From: Nocardioides furvisabuli
GTDB taxonomy: Bacteria > Actinomycetota > Actinomycetes > Propionibacteriales > Nocardioidaceae
Direction: 5' to 3'
Assembly (NCBI RefSeq): GCF_021083185.1
Contig: NZ_JAIGQB010000008.1
Coordinates: forward strand, 62,001 to 126,000
DNA: 64,000 nucleotides
The notes under the pieces are model-generated. The model saw only the letters and a program-made list of their open reading frames with translations, had not been told where the DNA came from and ran no database searches. Positions 10,146 through 21,127 of the stretch are shown here, one piece after another. Within the stretch, counting starts at the first letter, position 1. The number at the start of each line of letters is the position of its first letter. A program made the position numbers and the translations under genes.

Positions 10146-10185
10146 AACCTACTGAGAGGTAGTTCGCGACACAACCGTTGTCAGC
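10146..10185 (-). promoter_or_regulatory. promoter with overlapping dyads, GMC-ALDH operon
   Basis: On the minus strand a -35 TTGTGT (10169-10174) and a -10 TAGGTT (10146-10151) are exactly 17 bases apart. Two dyads overlap them: ACAAC/GTTGT across the -35, and CTAC/GTAG within the spacer next to the -10. This arrangement suggests a repressor site, for example of the TetR type, but no regulator gene is adjacent. Confidence 0.45.
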
Positions 10186-10197
10186 GTCGGGGCGCGT

Positions 10198-10296
10198 CAA
10201 ACGTGCGTGGTCGCAAGGCGGAGGAGGCAGCGCGATCTTGGAGCGAAGCGATCGCGCAACGACGACAACGCAGCGAACGCGTGCGTTTCATGCGTC
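10198..10296. repeat. intergenic hairpin, possible parE terminator or dispersed element
   Basis: GCGCGATC (10230-10237) and GATCGCGC (10250-10257) form a perfect 8-bp stem with a 12-base loop. The surrounding GAGCGAAGCG-type sequence looks unlike coding DNA. It follows the parE stop on the minus strand, so it may terminate parE transcripts. Confidence 0.35.
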
Positions 10297-12369
<2,073 letters not shown>

Positions 12370-12564
12370 GGACGTCCTGTCGTGCGGTGCGGGAGGTGCT
12401 GCGAACACGCCGAGACTACCCGCGACACGCCGTGGCCCGGCGGAGGCACGCCTGCCCCGGCGCGGGCTCCGGCAGGGCTAGCGTGGGCGGCGCCACCAGG
12501 TTTCACTTCGGCAACGGCTCGTCCACGGATGGGGACAACGCCCACGGCGGAGGGTGTGACGTGA

Positions 12565-12593
12565 TTGACTGAAAGCCGTTCTCGATCTACACC
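12565..12593 (+). promoter_or_regulatory. possible promoter of the DUF7455 gene
   Basis: TTGACT (12565-12570) is followed after 17 bases by TACACC (12588-12593). The -35 is good and the -10 is weak. The 292-bp divergent gap with parE otherwise shows no gene. Confidence 0.3.
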
Positions 12594-12661
12594 GCCGGCG
12601 GGAATCTTTGTCCCACTGGCTACGTTGGGCCAGACACCGATGAACAAGAAATGAGGCTGAC

Positions 12662-12886
12662 GTGACCACTGCCACCGCACCCACCCAGGCCGTCCTGACG
12701 GCCGGTGACCGCTGCGACCGCTGCGGCGCCCAGGCCTACCTCCGCGTGGAGCTCCAGTCCGGAGGTGAGCTGCTCTTCTGCGCCCACCACGCCCGGGAGC
12801 ACGGCGAGAAGCTCCGCGAGGTCGCCGCCGCCGTGCACGACGAGACGCACAAGCTCGGCACGCCGGTCGTGAACCCGGAGGCCTGA
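12662..12886 (+). CDS. DUF7455-type small zinc-ribbon protein
   Basis: A 74-residue protein with one CxxC (CDRCGAQA, near residue 20) and a second pair in LLFCAHHAREH, which together could hold a zinc ion. This small family is widespread in actinobacteria and in Streptomyces lies between hrdB and parE; the same neighbourhood holds here loosely, with sigA 4 kb away. Function is unknown. The GTG start is preceded by GAGG six bases upstream. A strong terminator follows. Confidence 0.8.
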   Translation: MTTATAPTQAVLTAGDRCDRCGAQAYLRVELQSGGELLFCAHHAREHGEKLREVAAAVHDETHKLGTPVVNPEA

Positions 12887-12914
12887 CCCGCACCCGACCA
12901 CACCCCGACTTCCC

Positions 12915-12948
12915 GAACGGCCCCGGACTCAGCTCTCCGGGGCCGTTC
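12915..12948. terminator. strong intrinsic terminator-like hairpin
   Basis: GAACGGCCCCGGA (12915-12927) pairs perfectly with TCCGGGGCCGTTC (12936-12948) around an 8-base loop. It sits 29 bases after the DUF7455 stop. Confidence 0.8.
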
Positions 12949-12981
12949 TGCGTCCCGCGACAGGTCTGGAAGGCTGCGCAC

Positions 12982-13458
12982 GTGAGCACCACCGAGATCC
13001 TCCTCGCCCTCGTCATCGCCGTCGGCGTCGTGGGCGTGATCGTCCCCGTCCTGCCCGGCACCGTCCTCGTGCTGGGGGCGGTCCTCGTGTGGGCCCTCGA
13101 CATCGGTACGCCGACCGCATGGGCGGTCTTCGCCGTGAGTGCCACGTTCCTCGTCGCGGGTGCGGTGGTGAAGTACCTTGTGCCCGGTCGGCAGCTCAAG
13201 GCCTCCGGTGTGCCCACCCAGACCCTCCTCGCCGGAGCGCTGCTGGGCTTCGTCGGCTTCTTCGTCATCCCGGTCGTCGGGCTCTTCGTCGGCTTCGTGC
13301 TCGGCATCTACCTCGCCGAGCGCACCCGGGTGGGCGGCGAGGCCGCCTGGCCCTCCACCAAGCACGCGCTCCGGGCCGTCGGCGTGTCGATCCTGATCGA
13401 GCTCGCGGCCGCCGCCCTGGCGGCCGCGACGTGGGTCGTCGGCGTGATCGTCACCTGA
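12982..13458 (+). CDS. DUF456 family membrane protein
   Basis: A 158-residue integral membrane protein with about four hydrophobic segments and the glycine-rich GVVGVIVPVLPGTVLVL motif typical of DUF456, whose role is unknown. The conserved acidic stretch YLAERTRVGGEAAW lies between the third and fourth segments. GGAAGG about nine bases before the GTG supports the start. It stands alone between a terminator and a convergent gene. Confidence 0.85.
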   Translation: MSTTEILLALVIAVGVVGVIVPVLPGTVLVLGAVLVWALDIGTPTAWAVFAVSATFLVAGAVVKYLVPGRQLKASGVPTQTLLAGALLGFVGFFVIPVVGLFVGFVLGIYLAERTRVGGEAAWPSTKHALRAVGVSILIELAAAALAAATWVVGVIVT

Positions 13459-13516
13459 CGGCACTGCTGCTCGCCGCGCACCCGGCCTCGCCCTGGCCGC
13501 CGCGGGCTGGCCGCGG

Positions 13517-14062
13517 TCAGGCTCCGAGGCCGGACTCGATCGGCAGGCTCCAGCGTCGGCGCTCCGGGGACCAGTCGACGACCCGGGTGGACCCGTCGGT
13601 CGGATCAGCCATCTTGACCGACACCCGCACCGCCGAGGGGCGCTGGAGGCACTCGCGGTCGATCCGCACCCGCACGGAGTTCCTGATGCCCCAGTTGTAC
13701 GTGGCCTCGTAGTCGCACTCGACGCGCTCGGCGGTGCCGCGCCACCCGGCAGCGGTGGTGAGGACGTAGTCCGTGCCGTCGTTCAGCCCGCTGCTGAGGA
13801 CGTACTCCGCCCCCCTCTCGCCACGGTCGGTGTCGATGAAGACCGACAACCCCGCGGCGCTCGAGCGGGTCAGATCCTGGAAGCGGACCTTGACCACCAC
13901 GTTGGCCGCGCCGTGCTTCGCGCGCACCGCACGGATGTCGGTGAGCGATCTGTTCGCGTCAGCCGGGTCGGAGGTGCTGTAGTACTCCGCCTGCGCCGGC
14001 GCAGCCACCAGGCTCGCGAGGACGACGGCGCAGACAGCGGTCAGGGCGGTCCGAGATCTCAT
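13517..14062 (-). CDS. secreted hypothetical protein
   Basis: A 181-residue exported protein with a Sec signal peptide (cleavage after APAQA, near residue 25). The mature part is a beta-rich domain with ADPTDGSTRVVDW near the end, and alternating patterns such as ANVVVKVRFQDL suggest a small beta-sandwich. Two cysteines (in ERVECDY and DRECLQ) could form a disulphide. I do not recognise the family. It is divergent from the CapA-like gene, with 79 bp between the starts. Confidence 0.7.
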   Translation of the reverse strand: MRSRTALTAVCAVVLASLVAAPAQAEYYSTSDPADANRSLTDIRAVRAKHGAANVVVKVRFQDLTRSSAAGLSVFIDTDRGERGAEYVLSSGLNDGTDYVLTTAAGWRGTAERVECDYEATYNWGIRNSVRVRIDRECLQRPSAVRVSVKMADPTDGSTRVVDWSPERRRWSLPIESGLGA

Positions 14063-14141
14063 GACCCCACTGTGGCACCACCCCCCTGCGCGCTCCACCC
14101 ACCTGAGGGGGTGGATCGGCTCCCAGTGGCACGATGGCGCC

Positions 14142-15293
14142 ATGACGGGCGCGCGCATCCGGGGCGTACGCCGCCGCGGGGCGATGCTCGCCGCCGGACT
14201 GGCCGCAGTGCTCGCCTCCGCCGCGTGCACGCCCCAGGACGCGCCGGCCGACCCGTCACCGGCCTCGGCGCCCTCCGCGACGGGCTCAGCGCGGCCGTCT
14301 CCCCCGGCACCGCCGCCCGAGCCCGTACGACGCCCGGTGCGGATCGCGGTCGCGGGAGACATCCACTTCGAGGGCGTCCTCGCCGACCGGCTGCAGGACC
14401 CGGCGACGGCGCTGGCCCCTGCCGCAGCCGCACTGCGCGCGGCCGACGTCGCTGTCGTGAACCTGGAGACGTCGGTGGGCACGGGCGGTCAGCCCGAGGC
14501 GGGCAAGCGTTTCACGTTCTCTGCCGGGCGAGCGGCGTTCGACGCGCTCGCCGCTGCCGGGGTCGACGTCGCGAGCATGGCCAACAACCACGCGCTCGAC
14601 TTCGGTCGGGCCCGGCTGCCCAGCACCCTGCGCGCGGGGAAGGACGCCGCCCCCGCCCTCACCGTGGTCGGGATCGGCCGCACCGCGCGTCAGGCCTTCA
14701 GCCCGGCGCTGGTCGACGTGCGTGGCACGGTCGTGGCGACCCTCGCCGCCTCCGCCGCCGACCAGGACCCGTCCGCCGACCCCACCAGGCAGTGGGCGGC
14801 CACCGACCAGCGTGCGGGTGTCGCGACCGCCCTCGACCCGAGCCGGCTGCTCGCGACGGTGCGCCGCACCGACCGTCGTGCCGACGTCGTGGTGGTCTAC
14901 CTCCACTGGGGCGTGCAGGGGCAGCGGTGCCCCAGCGCCGACCAGCGGAGCCTCGCGACCCGGCTCGTGCGCGCGGGCGCCGACATCGTGGTCGGCAGCC
15001 ACGCCCACGTGGTCCAGGGCGACGGCCGCCTCGGGCGGGGCTACGTCGCCTACGGGCTCGGCAACTTCGCCTGGTACTCCCCCGGCACCGCGGCGACCGC
15101 CCGCACCGGGGTGCTCACCCTCGCCGTCCGACCGCCTCGCGAGCGGTCCGGGCGCGCACGGGTCGTGCGCTCGTCGTGGTGGCCGGCGCGAATCGGCGAG
15201 GACGGACTGCCGTCACGGGTCCGGGGCGACGACACCGACGCCTTCACGGCCGAACGCCGCTCGCTGCGCTCCTGCGCCGGTCTGGCCGGCTGA
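14142..15293 (+). CDS. CapA family lipoprotein (PGA_cap, metallophosphatase fold)
   Basis: A 383-residue lipoprotein: twin-arginine-like N-terminus, lipobox LASAAC with Cys29, a Pro/Ser/Ala-rich linker to residue about 60, then the CapA domain. Family motifs are visible in order: VAGDIHFEG, VVNLETSVG, SMANNHALDFG, VVVYLHWGVQ, GSHAHVVQG and YGLGNFAWY. The histidines and aspartates in these match the metal site of this calcineurin-like fold. CapA proteins act in poly-gamma-glutamate capsule assembly; no other cap genes are present here, so a different surface role is possible. It is convergent with the M28 peptidase gene, 7 bp away. Confidence 0.86.
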   Translation: MTGARIRGVRRRGAMLAAGLAAVLASAACTPQDAPADPSPASAPSATGSARPSPPAPPPEPVRRPVRIAVAGDIHFEGVLADRLQDPATALAPAAAALRAADVAVVNLETSVGTGGQPEAGKRFTFSAGRAAFDALAAAGVDVASMANNHALDFGRARLPSTLRAGKDAAPALTVVGIGRTARQAFSPALVDVRGTVVATLAASAADQDPSADPTRQWAATDQRAGVATALDPSRLLATVRRTDRRADVVVVYLHWGVQGQRCPSADQRSLATRLVRAGADIVVGSHAHVVQGDGRLGRGYVAYGLGNFAWYSPGTAATARTGVLTLAVRPPRERSGRARVVRSSWWPARIGEDGLPSRVRGDDTDAFTAERRSLRSCAGLAG

Positions 15294-15300
15294 CCCGGCC

Positions 15301-16314
15301 CTACTTCGGCGCCAGCCACTCCAGCACGAGTCGCCCCACCCGCCCGAGCTGGTCGGGGGACACGACCTCGGGGACGTCTCCTGCCGAGTGGTAGCCGGCG
15401 TAGGGCGTCGAGCCGAGCCGTGCGGCCGGCAGGCCGTCGCGGACGAAGGACCAGTGGTCGCTGCTGCGCTCCTCCGGGTCGGCGACCACCGGGACGCCGG
15501 CACGACCGGCCGCGACGAGCAGGCTGCGCTGCACCGGGTCGGACGCGGTGGCGGAGCCGATCGGCACCCGGTCCCCGACACCCACCCGGTCGAGGGAGAC
15601 CATCGCCCGCAGCGCCCTGCGCTCCCGCGGCCCCATCAGGGCGACGTAGCGCCGCGAGCCGTAGTGGTGGTCGGCGTCGCCCGGCCCGCGCGGCTCCTCG
15701 GCCCCGAAGGCGACGAGCACGACCGGCAGGCGCGTACGCCGCTGCGCGACCGCCTCCGCGACCGCGAGCAGCACGCCGACGCCCGAGGCGTTGTCCTCCG
15801 CGCCCGGGGCCTGCGGGACGGTGTCGAGGTGGGCGCCCACGACGAGGTGCGGGTCGCCGGGCTCGAGCCCGGGCGGTGTCGCGACGACGTTGACCGACGT
15901 GCCGGCCGGCACCGCGACGCCCCACGACTCCCCGGCGGGCACGTCCACGCGCTGGCGTACGACGTCGTAGCCCAGCCGCCCCAGCCGGCGGGACACCCAG
16001 CCGGCGGCCTGCCGGTAGGCGGGGCCCGTGGCCTCGCGGGGGCCGACCACCCCGGCCAGGTGTCGTACGGCCGCGACGGCGATGGTCCGGTCGAGGTCAC
16101 CGGCCCGCACCGGGTCCAGGACCGCCACCTCCGGCTCGGCCGGCTCGGGCTCCAGGGCCGTCGAGTCGCACGGGGGCGCCGTCGTGGGGTCGTCGCTCGC
16201 CTGCGACGACGTGGGGGCGGGAGGGCGTACGTCGCCGTCCGAGCACCCCGAAATGGCGAACAGCGCCGCCGTGAGGGCGACGCTGCTCGCGAGGCGGTGC
16301 ACGTCCGCTCGCAC
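15301..16314 (-). CDS. M28 family zinc aminopeptidase, lipoprotein
   Basis: A 337-residue secreted peptidase. The lipobox ISGC places Cys24 as the lipid anchor. The di-zinc site of M28 enzymes is visible: His and Asp in GAHLDTV, Asp in AEDNASG, the catalytic Glu pair in FGAEEPRG, Asp in SLDRVG, and His in AGYHSAGDV. It starts 11 bp after the sigA stop on the same strand, so it may be cotranscribed with sigA. The start is GTG, and a second GTG four codons later is possible. Confidence 0.86.
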   Translation of the reverse strand: MRADVHRLASSVALTAALFAISGCSDGDVRPPAPTSSQASDDPTTAPPCDSTALEPEPAEPEVAVLDPVRAGDLDRTIAVAAVRHLAGVVGPREATGPAYRQAAGWVSRRLGRLGYDVVRQRVDVPAGESWGVAVPAGTSVNVVATPPGLEPGDPHLVVGAHLDTVPQAPGAEDNASGVGVLLAVAEAVAQRRTRLPVVLVAFGAEEPRGPGDADHHYGSRRYVALMGPRERRALRAMVSLDRVGVGDRVPIGSATASDPVQRSLLVAAGRAGVPVVADPEERSSDHWSFVRDGLPAARLGSTPYAGYHSAGDVPEVVSPDQLGRVGRLVLEWLAPK

Positions 16315-16325
16315 CTGGAGCCTGG

Positions 16326-17858
16326 TCAGTCCAGGTAGTCGCGCAGGACCTGCGACCGGCTGGGGTGCCGCAGCTTCGACATGGTCTTCGACTCGATCTG
16401 ACGGATGCGCTCGCGCGTCACGCCGTAGACCTTGCCGATCTCGTCGAGGGTCTTGGGCTGGCCGTCGGTGAGGCCGAAGCGCATCGACACCACGCCGGCC
16501 TCACGCTCGGACAGGGTGTCCAGCACCGCGTGGAGCTGCTCCTGGAGCAGGGTGAACGACACGGCGTCGGCCGGGACGATCGCCTCGGAGTCCTCGATGA
16601 GGTCACCGAACTCCGAGTCGCCGTCCTCGCCGAGCGGCGTGTGGAGCGAGATGGGCTCGCGGCCGTACTTCTGGACCTCGATGACCTTCTCGGGGGTCAT
16701 GTCGAGCTCCTTGGCGAGCTCTTCGGGCGTGGGCTCGCGGCCCAGGTCCTGCAGCATCTGCCGCTGGACGCGGGCGAGCTTGTTGATGACCTCGACCATG
16801 TGGACCGGGATGCGGATCGTGCGCGCCTGGTCGGCCATCGCGCGGGTGATGGCCTGACGGATCCACCACGTCGCGTAGGTCGAGAACTTGTAGCCCTTGG
16901 TGTAGTCGAACTTCTCGACCGCACGGATCAGGCCGAGGTTGCCTTCCTGGATCAGGTCGAGGAAGAGCATGCCGCGACCGGTGTAGCGCTTGGCCAGCGA
17001 GACGACCAGACGCAGGTTGGCCTCGAGGAGGTGGTTCTTCGCGCGGCGACCGTCCTCGGCGATCCACTCGTACTCCTCGAGCATCTTGGGGCTGATGCGG
17101 CCACCCTTGCCGAGCTTCTCCTCGGAGAAGAGGCCGGCCTCGATGCGCTTGGCGAGCTCGACCTCCATCTCGGCGTTGAGGAGGGGGACCTTGCCGATCT
17201 GCTTGAGGTAGTCCTTGACCGGGTCGGCGGTGGCGCCCGCCACCATGACCTGCTGCTCGGGCTCGTCGGTCTCGTCGGCCGCGGAGACGGTGAAGGCCTG
17301 CTTCTCGTCCTCCTTGATCGACGGGTCCTTGGCGACGTCCTTCTCGAACACCTCGTCGGGGATGTCGGGAAGGATCTTCTTGCCGTCGGCCCCGAGCACG
17401 GGGGTCTCGACCGCGCCGAGATCGACGACCTCGTCGGTGGCGGCGGCCTTCTTGGCGGGTGCCTTCTTGGCGGCGGCCTTCCTCGCGGGGGCCTTCTTCG
17501 CCGGCGCCTCGGCGGCGGGCGCAGCCGCGGCCTCGGTCGCAGCGGCCCTGGCCGGTGTCGCCTTCGCGGCAGCCTTCCTGGCCGGGGCCTTCTTCGCCGC
17601 GGCGGTGCTGGCCGAGCGCTTGCTCGTCGCAGCGACCGCACGAAGACTCGCGGCGTCGACCTGGACCGAGATCCCCAGGCCGCTCAGGTGCACGAGGAGT
17701 GCCTTCAGGTGGCGGGGCTCGACACCGGCCTCGTCACTGGCGCGACGTACGTCCTCGGGGGACACGGTGCCGGTGGGGGTCCCGCCGGCGACCAGGGCGG
17801 TGATGGAGGGGTGCGTGAGCACCTCCGCGGGGAGCAACTTGCGTGCGTGTGAAGACAC
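16326..17858 (-). CDS. sigA: primary RNA polymerase sigma factor SigA/RpoD (HrdB-like)
   Basis: A 510-residue group 1 sigma factor. Residues 80-140 are an Ala/Lys/Pro-rich segment built from repeats such as [10 protein letters not shown]. Regions 1.2 to 4.2 follow: region 1.2 at [12 protein letters not shown], region 2 with [19 protein letters not shown] and [21 protein letters not shown] (2.3/2.4), and region 4.2 with [11 protein letters not shown]. The GTG at 17858 is preferred over 17864 because AGAGG is five bases upstream of it. A second, shorter sigma factor sits 6 kb away. Mycobacterium also has sigA and sigB close together. Confidence 0.94.
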   Translation of the reverse strand: MSSHARKLLPAEVLTHPSITALVAGGTPTGTVSPEDVRRASDEAGVEPRHLKALLVHLSGLGISVQVDAASLRAVAATSKRSASTAAAKKAPARKAAAKATPARAAATEAAAAPAAEAPAKKAPARKAAAKKAPAKKAAATDEVVDLGAVETPVLGADGKKILPDIPDEVFEKDVAKDPSIKEDEKQAFTVSAADETDEPEQQVMVAGATADPVKDYLKQIGKVPLLNAEMEVELAKRIEAGLFSEEKLGKGGRISPKMLEEYEWIAEDGRRAKNHLLEANLRLVVSLAKRYTGRGMLFLDLIQEGNLGLIRAVEKFDYTKGYKFSTYATWWIRQAITRAMADQARTIRIPVHMVEVINKLARVQRQMLQDLGREPTPEELAKELDMTPEKVIEVQKYGREPISLHTPLGEDGDSEFGDLIEDSEAIVPADAVSFTLLQEQLHAVLDTLSEREAGVVSMRFGLTDGQPKTLDEIGKVYGVTRERIRQIESKTMSKLRHPSRSQVLRDYLD

Positions 17859-17988
17859 GAACACCTCTCGTCGGACAGCTTCGGGGCGCGGCGAGGCCCG
17901 GTGACGTCAAGAGCCGCACCGTCATTCTGCCACGGTCCTCCACGACCCGTGGCATCCGGTCCCGACCTGAGCTCGCGACGTCGCGGGG

Positions 17989-18549
17989 TCAGGACCCGGC
18001 CCGGGCCTTCTTCGCCTTCTTGAAGTCACGCACCTTCTGCAGGGAGTCCGCGTCCACCACGTCGGCGACGGAGCGGTGGCCCTCGAGGGCGTAGTCACCG
18101 ACCGCGGCCTCCCAACCCTCAGGACGTACGCCGAGCTGCTTGGCGAGGAGGGCGACGAAGATCTGGGCCTTCTGCTTGCCGAAGCCCGGCAGCGCCATCA
18201 CGCGCTTGAGCAGGTCCTTGCCGTCGGCGGCCTCGGTCCACAACCGGGACGCGTCACCGCCGTAGGTCTCCTCCACGATGCCGGCGAGCTCCTGCAGGCG
18301 CGAGGCCATCGACCCCGGGAACCGGTGGATGGCCGGCGGGGTCGAGGCCATCGCGGCGAACTCGTCGGGGTCGGCCGCGGCGATCGCCTCGGGCGCGATC
18401 GTGCCGAAGCGGTCCAGCACCTTGGCGGGGCCGCGGAACGCGTGCTCCATCGGGTACTGCTGGTCGAGCATCATCCCGGCCAGCAGCGCGAAGGCGGAGT
18501 CGTCGAGAACCTTGTCGGCGGCGGGGTCGCCGGTGATCTGGAAGCCCAT
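17989..18549 (-). CDS. HhH-GPD family base-excision DNA repair protein
   Basis: A 186-residue small protein with the helix-hairpin-helix segment MALPGFGKQKAQIF and a preceding helical domain, matching short actinobacterial endonuclease III/AlkA-like HhH-GPD proteins. The expected catalytic Lys or Asp of a classical glycosylase is not obvious, and there is no C-terminal FeS cysteine cluster. The enzymatic role is therefore inferred. The C-terminus is a basic tail (KKAKKARAGS). Confidence 0.75.
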   Translation of the reverse strand: MGFQITGDPAADKVLDDSAFALLAGMMLDQQYPMEHAFRGPAKVLDRFGTIAPEAIAAADPDEFAAMASTPPAIHRFPGSMASRLQELAGIVEETYGGDASRLWTEAADGKDLLKRVMALPGFGKQKAQIFVALLAKQLGVRPEGWEAAVGDYALEGHRSVADVVDADSLQKVRDFKKAKKARAGS

Positions 18550-18598
18550 GGGTCCATCCTGCCCGACGTGGTGCCGGCCCGGGACCTGCCGGGCGGAC

Positions 18599-19000
18599 CT
18601 ACTGGGCCTTGACCGCCAGCACCGGGCACGGGGCGTCGAGGAGCACGCGCTGGGCGTTGCTGCCGAGGATCAGCTTGCCCACGGGCGAGCGGCGACGCAG
18701 GCCGATGACGAGCAGGTCGGCGTTGTTGGCCTCGGCGATGCTGATGAGGTCCTCGGCGGGCTCGAAACCGCGTACGAGCTGGCGGATGTCGTGCTCGACG
18801 CCAGCCTCCTCGAGGGTGGCGCGGACCGCTGCCATCTCGTCCTCCGCGGTGCGTGCCCGGGTGCCGTCGAACTCCTGGCCCCCCCGGTGGGAGTTCACCA
18901 CCACGAGCTTGCTGCCACGCAGCTTCGCCTCGCTGATGCCAGCTGACAGGGCGGCCTCGCCCTCCGGCTTGGGGACGTACCCGACGACGACGGTGCCCAT
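18599..19000 (-). CDS. universal stress protein (UspA family)
   Basis: A 133-residue single USP domain. It starts with VVVGYVPKPEG, where the usual Asp of the first strand is missing, and ends with IGLRRRSPVGKLILGSNAQRVL and CPVLAVK. The ATP loop consensus G-2x-G-9x-G is only partly kept (the second Gly is Arg), so nucleotide binding is uncertain. GAGAGGAG eight bases upstream fixes the ATG at 19000. It lies 49 bp upstream of the HhH-GPD gene, on the same strand. Confidence 0.85.
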   Translation of the reverse strand: MGTVVVGYVPKPEGEAALSAGISEAKLRGSKLVVVNSHRGGQEFDGTRARTAEDEMAAVRATLEEAGVEHDIRQLVRGFEPAEDLISIAEANNADLLVIGLRRRSPVGKLILGSNAQRVLLDAPCPVLAVKAQ

Positions 19001-19125
19001 GGTGTCTCCTCTCGTGACCAGCAGCGCCACGCCGCCGACCTGGTGGCACCGTAACGGAAACCGGCTGCCTTGGGCAGCCTGTGGACAGGCGCGTTGCGCA
19101 CGCTCTCCTCCGGCAGGGTGAGGAC

Positions 19126-19578
19126 ATGGCGTCCACCCGTGCGCGTCCCGCAGGGCCCGTCGTCGGCCTCGAGGCCCCGATCGACCGAGCCACCCATGCG
19201 GTCCTGCGCGCCGCGACGCTGGAGCTGGTCGAGGCCGAGGCGCGGCGTCACTTCCCGGCGGTGCTGCACGCCGGCGTGCCCGGTCGCACCGCGCGCCACT
19301 GCGACGAGCCGCGGGCCGCCGACCCGGGCCTGCGGGCCGACCTCGTGCTGGCGCTGCTGCGCCACGCGTCGGCGCTCACCCCGCGCCCCTACCTATGGCT
19401 CACCCGGCCCGGCGAGCTGAGCACGCACGACGAGGACCTGCGCTGGCTCGGCCCCGCCGCCTGGGCGACGTCAGCCCTCGGGGCGCACACCCCGCTGGTC
19501 GTCGTGACGCGCCGGGGCTGGTTCGACCCCGTCAGCGGCGTACGCCGCGAGTGGCGGCGCCTGCGCCGACGGGCGTGA
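19126..19578 (+). CDS. hypothetical protein
   Basis: A 150-residue protein of unknown family, probably cytosolic. Features are an Arg/Ala-rich central helix region (VEAEARRHFPAVL), a Trp-rich middle (YLWLTRPGEL, LRWLGPAAWA) and a basic C-terminus (REWRRLRRRA). The ATG is preceded by the -10-like CAGGGT at six bases, so the message may be leaderless. It is convergent with the GCS2 gene and only 7 bp separate them, with the two stop codons forming a small dyad. Confidence 0.6.
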   Translation: MASTRARPAGPVVGLEAPIDRATHAVLRAATLELVEAEARRHFPAVLHAGVPGRTARHCDEPRAADPGLRADLVLALLRHASALTPRPYLWLTRPGELSTHDEDLRWLGPAAWATSALGAHTPLVVVTRRGWFDPVSGVRREWRRLRRRA

Positions 19579-19585
19579 GGTCGCC

Positions 19586-21049
19586 TCAGTCCCAGAGGTG
19601 CACGGGCTCGTTGCTGTGCATGCGGTCCTTGTAGTCCAGCAACGTGGCGCGCAGGGCGTCGAAGCGGTCCTCTCCCCCACGCGCGCGCACCCGCTCGACG
19701 AACCATCCAGCGCCACTGGCCTCCAGCAGGCACCGCTGCTCGATGATGCCGAGGTAGTGTTCGCTCTCCTCGGTGGGCACGCCCCACGCGTCGAGACCGG
19801 CCTTCGCCATGGGCAGCAGGCGGCGCAGCACGAGCTCGGTGGCGCGGGCCTGGCCGATGCCGGGCCAGTAGACCTGGGCGTCGACGCCCATCTGGGCGGC
19901 GACGTGGAAGTTCTCCTCCGCGGCCGAGAACGACATCTGGGACCACAACGGCCGCTCGTTCTCGGCGAGGAAGCGGATCAGGCCGAACCACAGGGCCGCG
20001 TTGGCGATGGTGTCGGCGACGGTGGGCCCGGCCGCGAGCAGCCGGTTCTCCACCCGCAGGTGCGGCACTCCGTCGGCCACGTCGTAGACCGGCCGGTTCC
20101 AGCGGTAGATGGTGCCGTTGTGCAGGCGCAGCTCGTGCAGCAGCGGGGTGCCGCCGGACTCGAGGACCTCGAGGGGGTCCTCCTCGTCGGTCACCGGCAG
20201 CAGGGCCGGGAAGTAGCGCACGTTCTCCTCGAAGAGGTCGAAGACCGAGGTGATCCAGCGCTCGCCGAACCACACGCGGGGTCGTACGCCCTGCGCCTTG
20301 AGCTCCTCGCTGCGCGTGTCGGTGGCCTGCTCGAACAGCGGGATGCGGGTCTCGCGCCACAGCTCCTTGCCCAGCAGGAACGGGGAGTTCGCGGACACGG
20401 CCAGCTGCACGCCGGCGACGGCCTGGGCCGCGTTCCAGTAGGCCGCGAACTGGTCGGGTGAGGTCTGCACGTGGAACTGCGTGCTCGTGCACGCGGCCTC
20501 AGGCACGATCGAGTCCGCGGTGGTGCTGAGCCGCTCACGCCCCGAGATGCTGATGGTGATGTCCTCCCCGCGGGCGTTGAGGATCTGCTCGGACAGCAGG
20601 TTGTAGCGCGGGTTGGCGCTCAGGCTGGCGCGGCTCATGTGGCCCTCCGCGAGCGTCGGCAGGATGCCGATCGCCACCTGGTGGGCCCCGACCTGCGCCG
20701 CCTTCTCCTCGGCGTCGTTGAGGGAGTGGCGCAGGCTCTGCTCGAAGGTGCTGAGGCCGCCCTCGCGCAACTTGGCCGGAGCGAGGTTGATCTCGATGTT
20801 GAACTGGCCGAGCTCGGTCTGGAAGTCGGGGTCCGCGATCGCCTCGAGGACCTCGGCGTTCTTCAGCGCCGGATCGCCGGCGTCGTCGATGAGGTTGAGC
20901 TCCATCTCGAGCCCGGTCATCGGGTCGTCGGTGTCGAAGCGTGCCTCGCGCAGCATGCGTGCGAAGACATCGAGGTTGCGGCGCACCTTCGCGCGGTGCC
21001 TCGTCCGGTCGGCGCGACTGAACTCCTGCTGATCGACCTCTTCACCCAT
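19586..21049 (-). CDS. glutamate--cysteine ligase family protein (GCS2)
   Basis: A 487-residue ATP-dependent ligase of the GCS2 carboxylate-amine ligase superfamily. The conserved acidic motif GLEMELNLID near residue 46 and QFNIEINLAP near residue 84 are metal and glutamate-binding elements. RLHNGTIYRWNRPVYD and RVENRLLAAGPTVAD follow later. Actinobacteria usually make mycothiol, so this may form gamma-glutamyl compounds, for example for ergothioneine; no egt genes are adjacent, so the substrate is open. A TAGGGT box six bases before the ATG suggests a leaderless transcript. Confidence 0.82.
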   Translation of the reverse strand: MGEEVDQQEFSRADRTRHRAKVRRNLDVFARMLREARFDTDDPMTGLEMELNLIDDAGDPALKNAEVLEAIADPDFQTELGQFNIEINLAPAKLREGGLSTFEQSLRHSLNDAEEKAAQVGAHQVAIGILPTLAEGHMSRASLSANPRYNLLSEQILNARGEDITISISGRERLSTTADSIVPEAACTSTQFHVQTSPDQFAAYWNAAQAVAGVQLAVSANSPFLLGKELWRETRIPLFEQATDTRSEELKAQGVRPRVWFGERWITSVFDLFEENVRYFPALLPVTDEEDPLEVLESGGTPLLHELRLHNGTIYRWNRPVYDVADGVPHLRVENRLLAAGPTVADTIANAALWFGLIRFLAENERPLWSQMSFSAAEENFHVAAQMGVDAQVYWPGIGQARATELVLRRLLPMAKAGLDAWGVPTEESEHYLGIIEQRCLLEASGAGWFVERVRARGGEDRFDALRATLLDYKDRMHSNEPVHLWD

Positions 21050-21055
21050 GCCCGA

Positions 21056-21061
21056 ACCCTA
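21056..21061 (-). promoter_or_regulatory. -10 box of a leaderless promoter for the GCS2 gene
   Basis: TAGGGT on the minus strand, six bases before the ATG at 21049. Confidence 0.45.
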
Positions 21062-21127
21062 GTGTCGCGGGCACACCGCGGGAACCGTCCCGAAGGCTGG
21101 TCCACGCCGATGGGTCAGGCCTGTGGG

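Noticed and set aside
12370..12661. Possible RNA gene in the parE/DUF7455 gap
   Set aside because: No tRNA-like arms or conserved RNA structure seen; only a weak promoter candidate.
17903..17910. TGACGTCA palindrome upstream of sigA
   Set aside because: A single short palindrome without a promoter relation; it can occur by chance.
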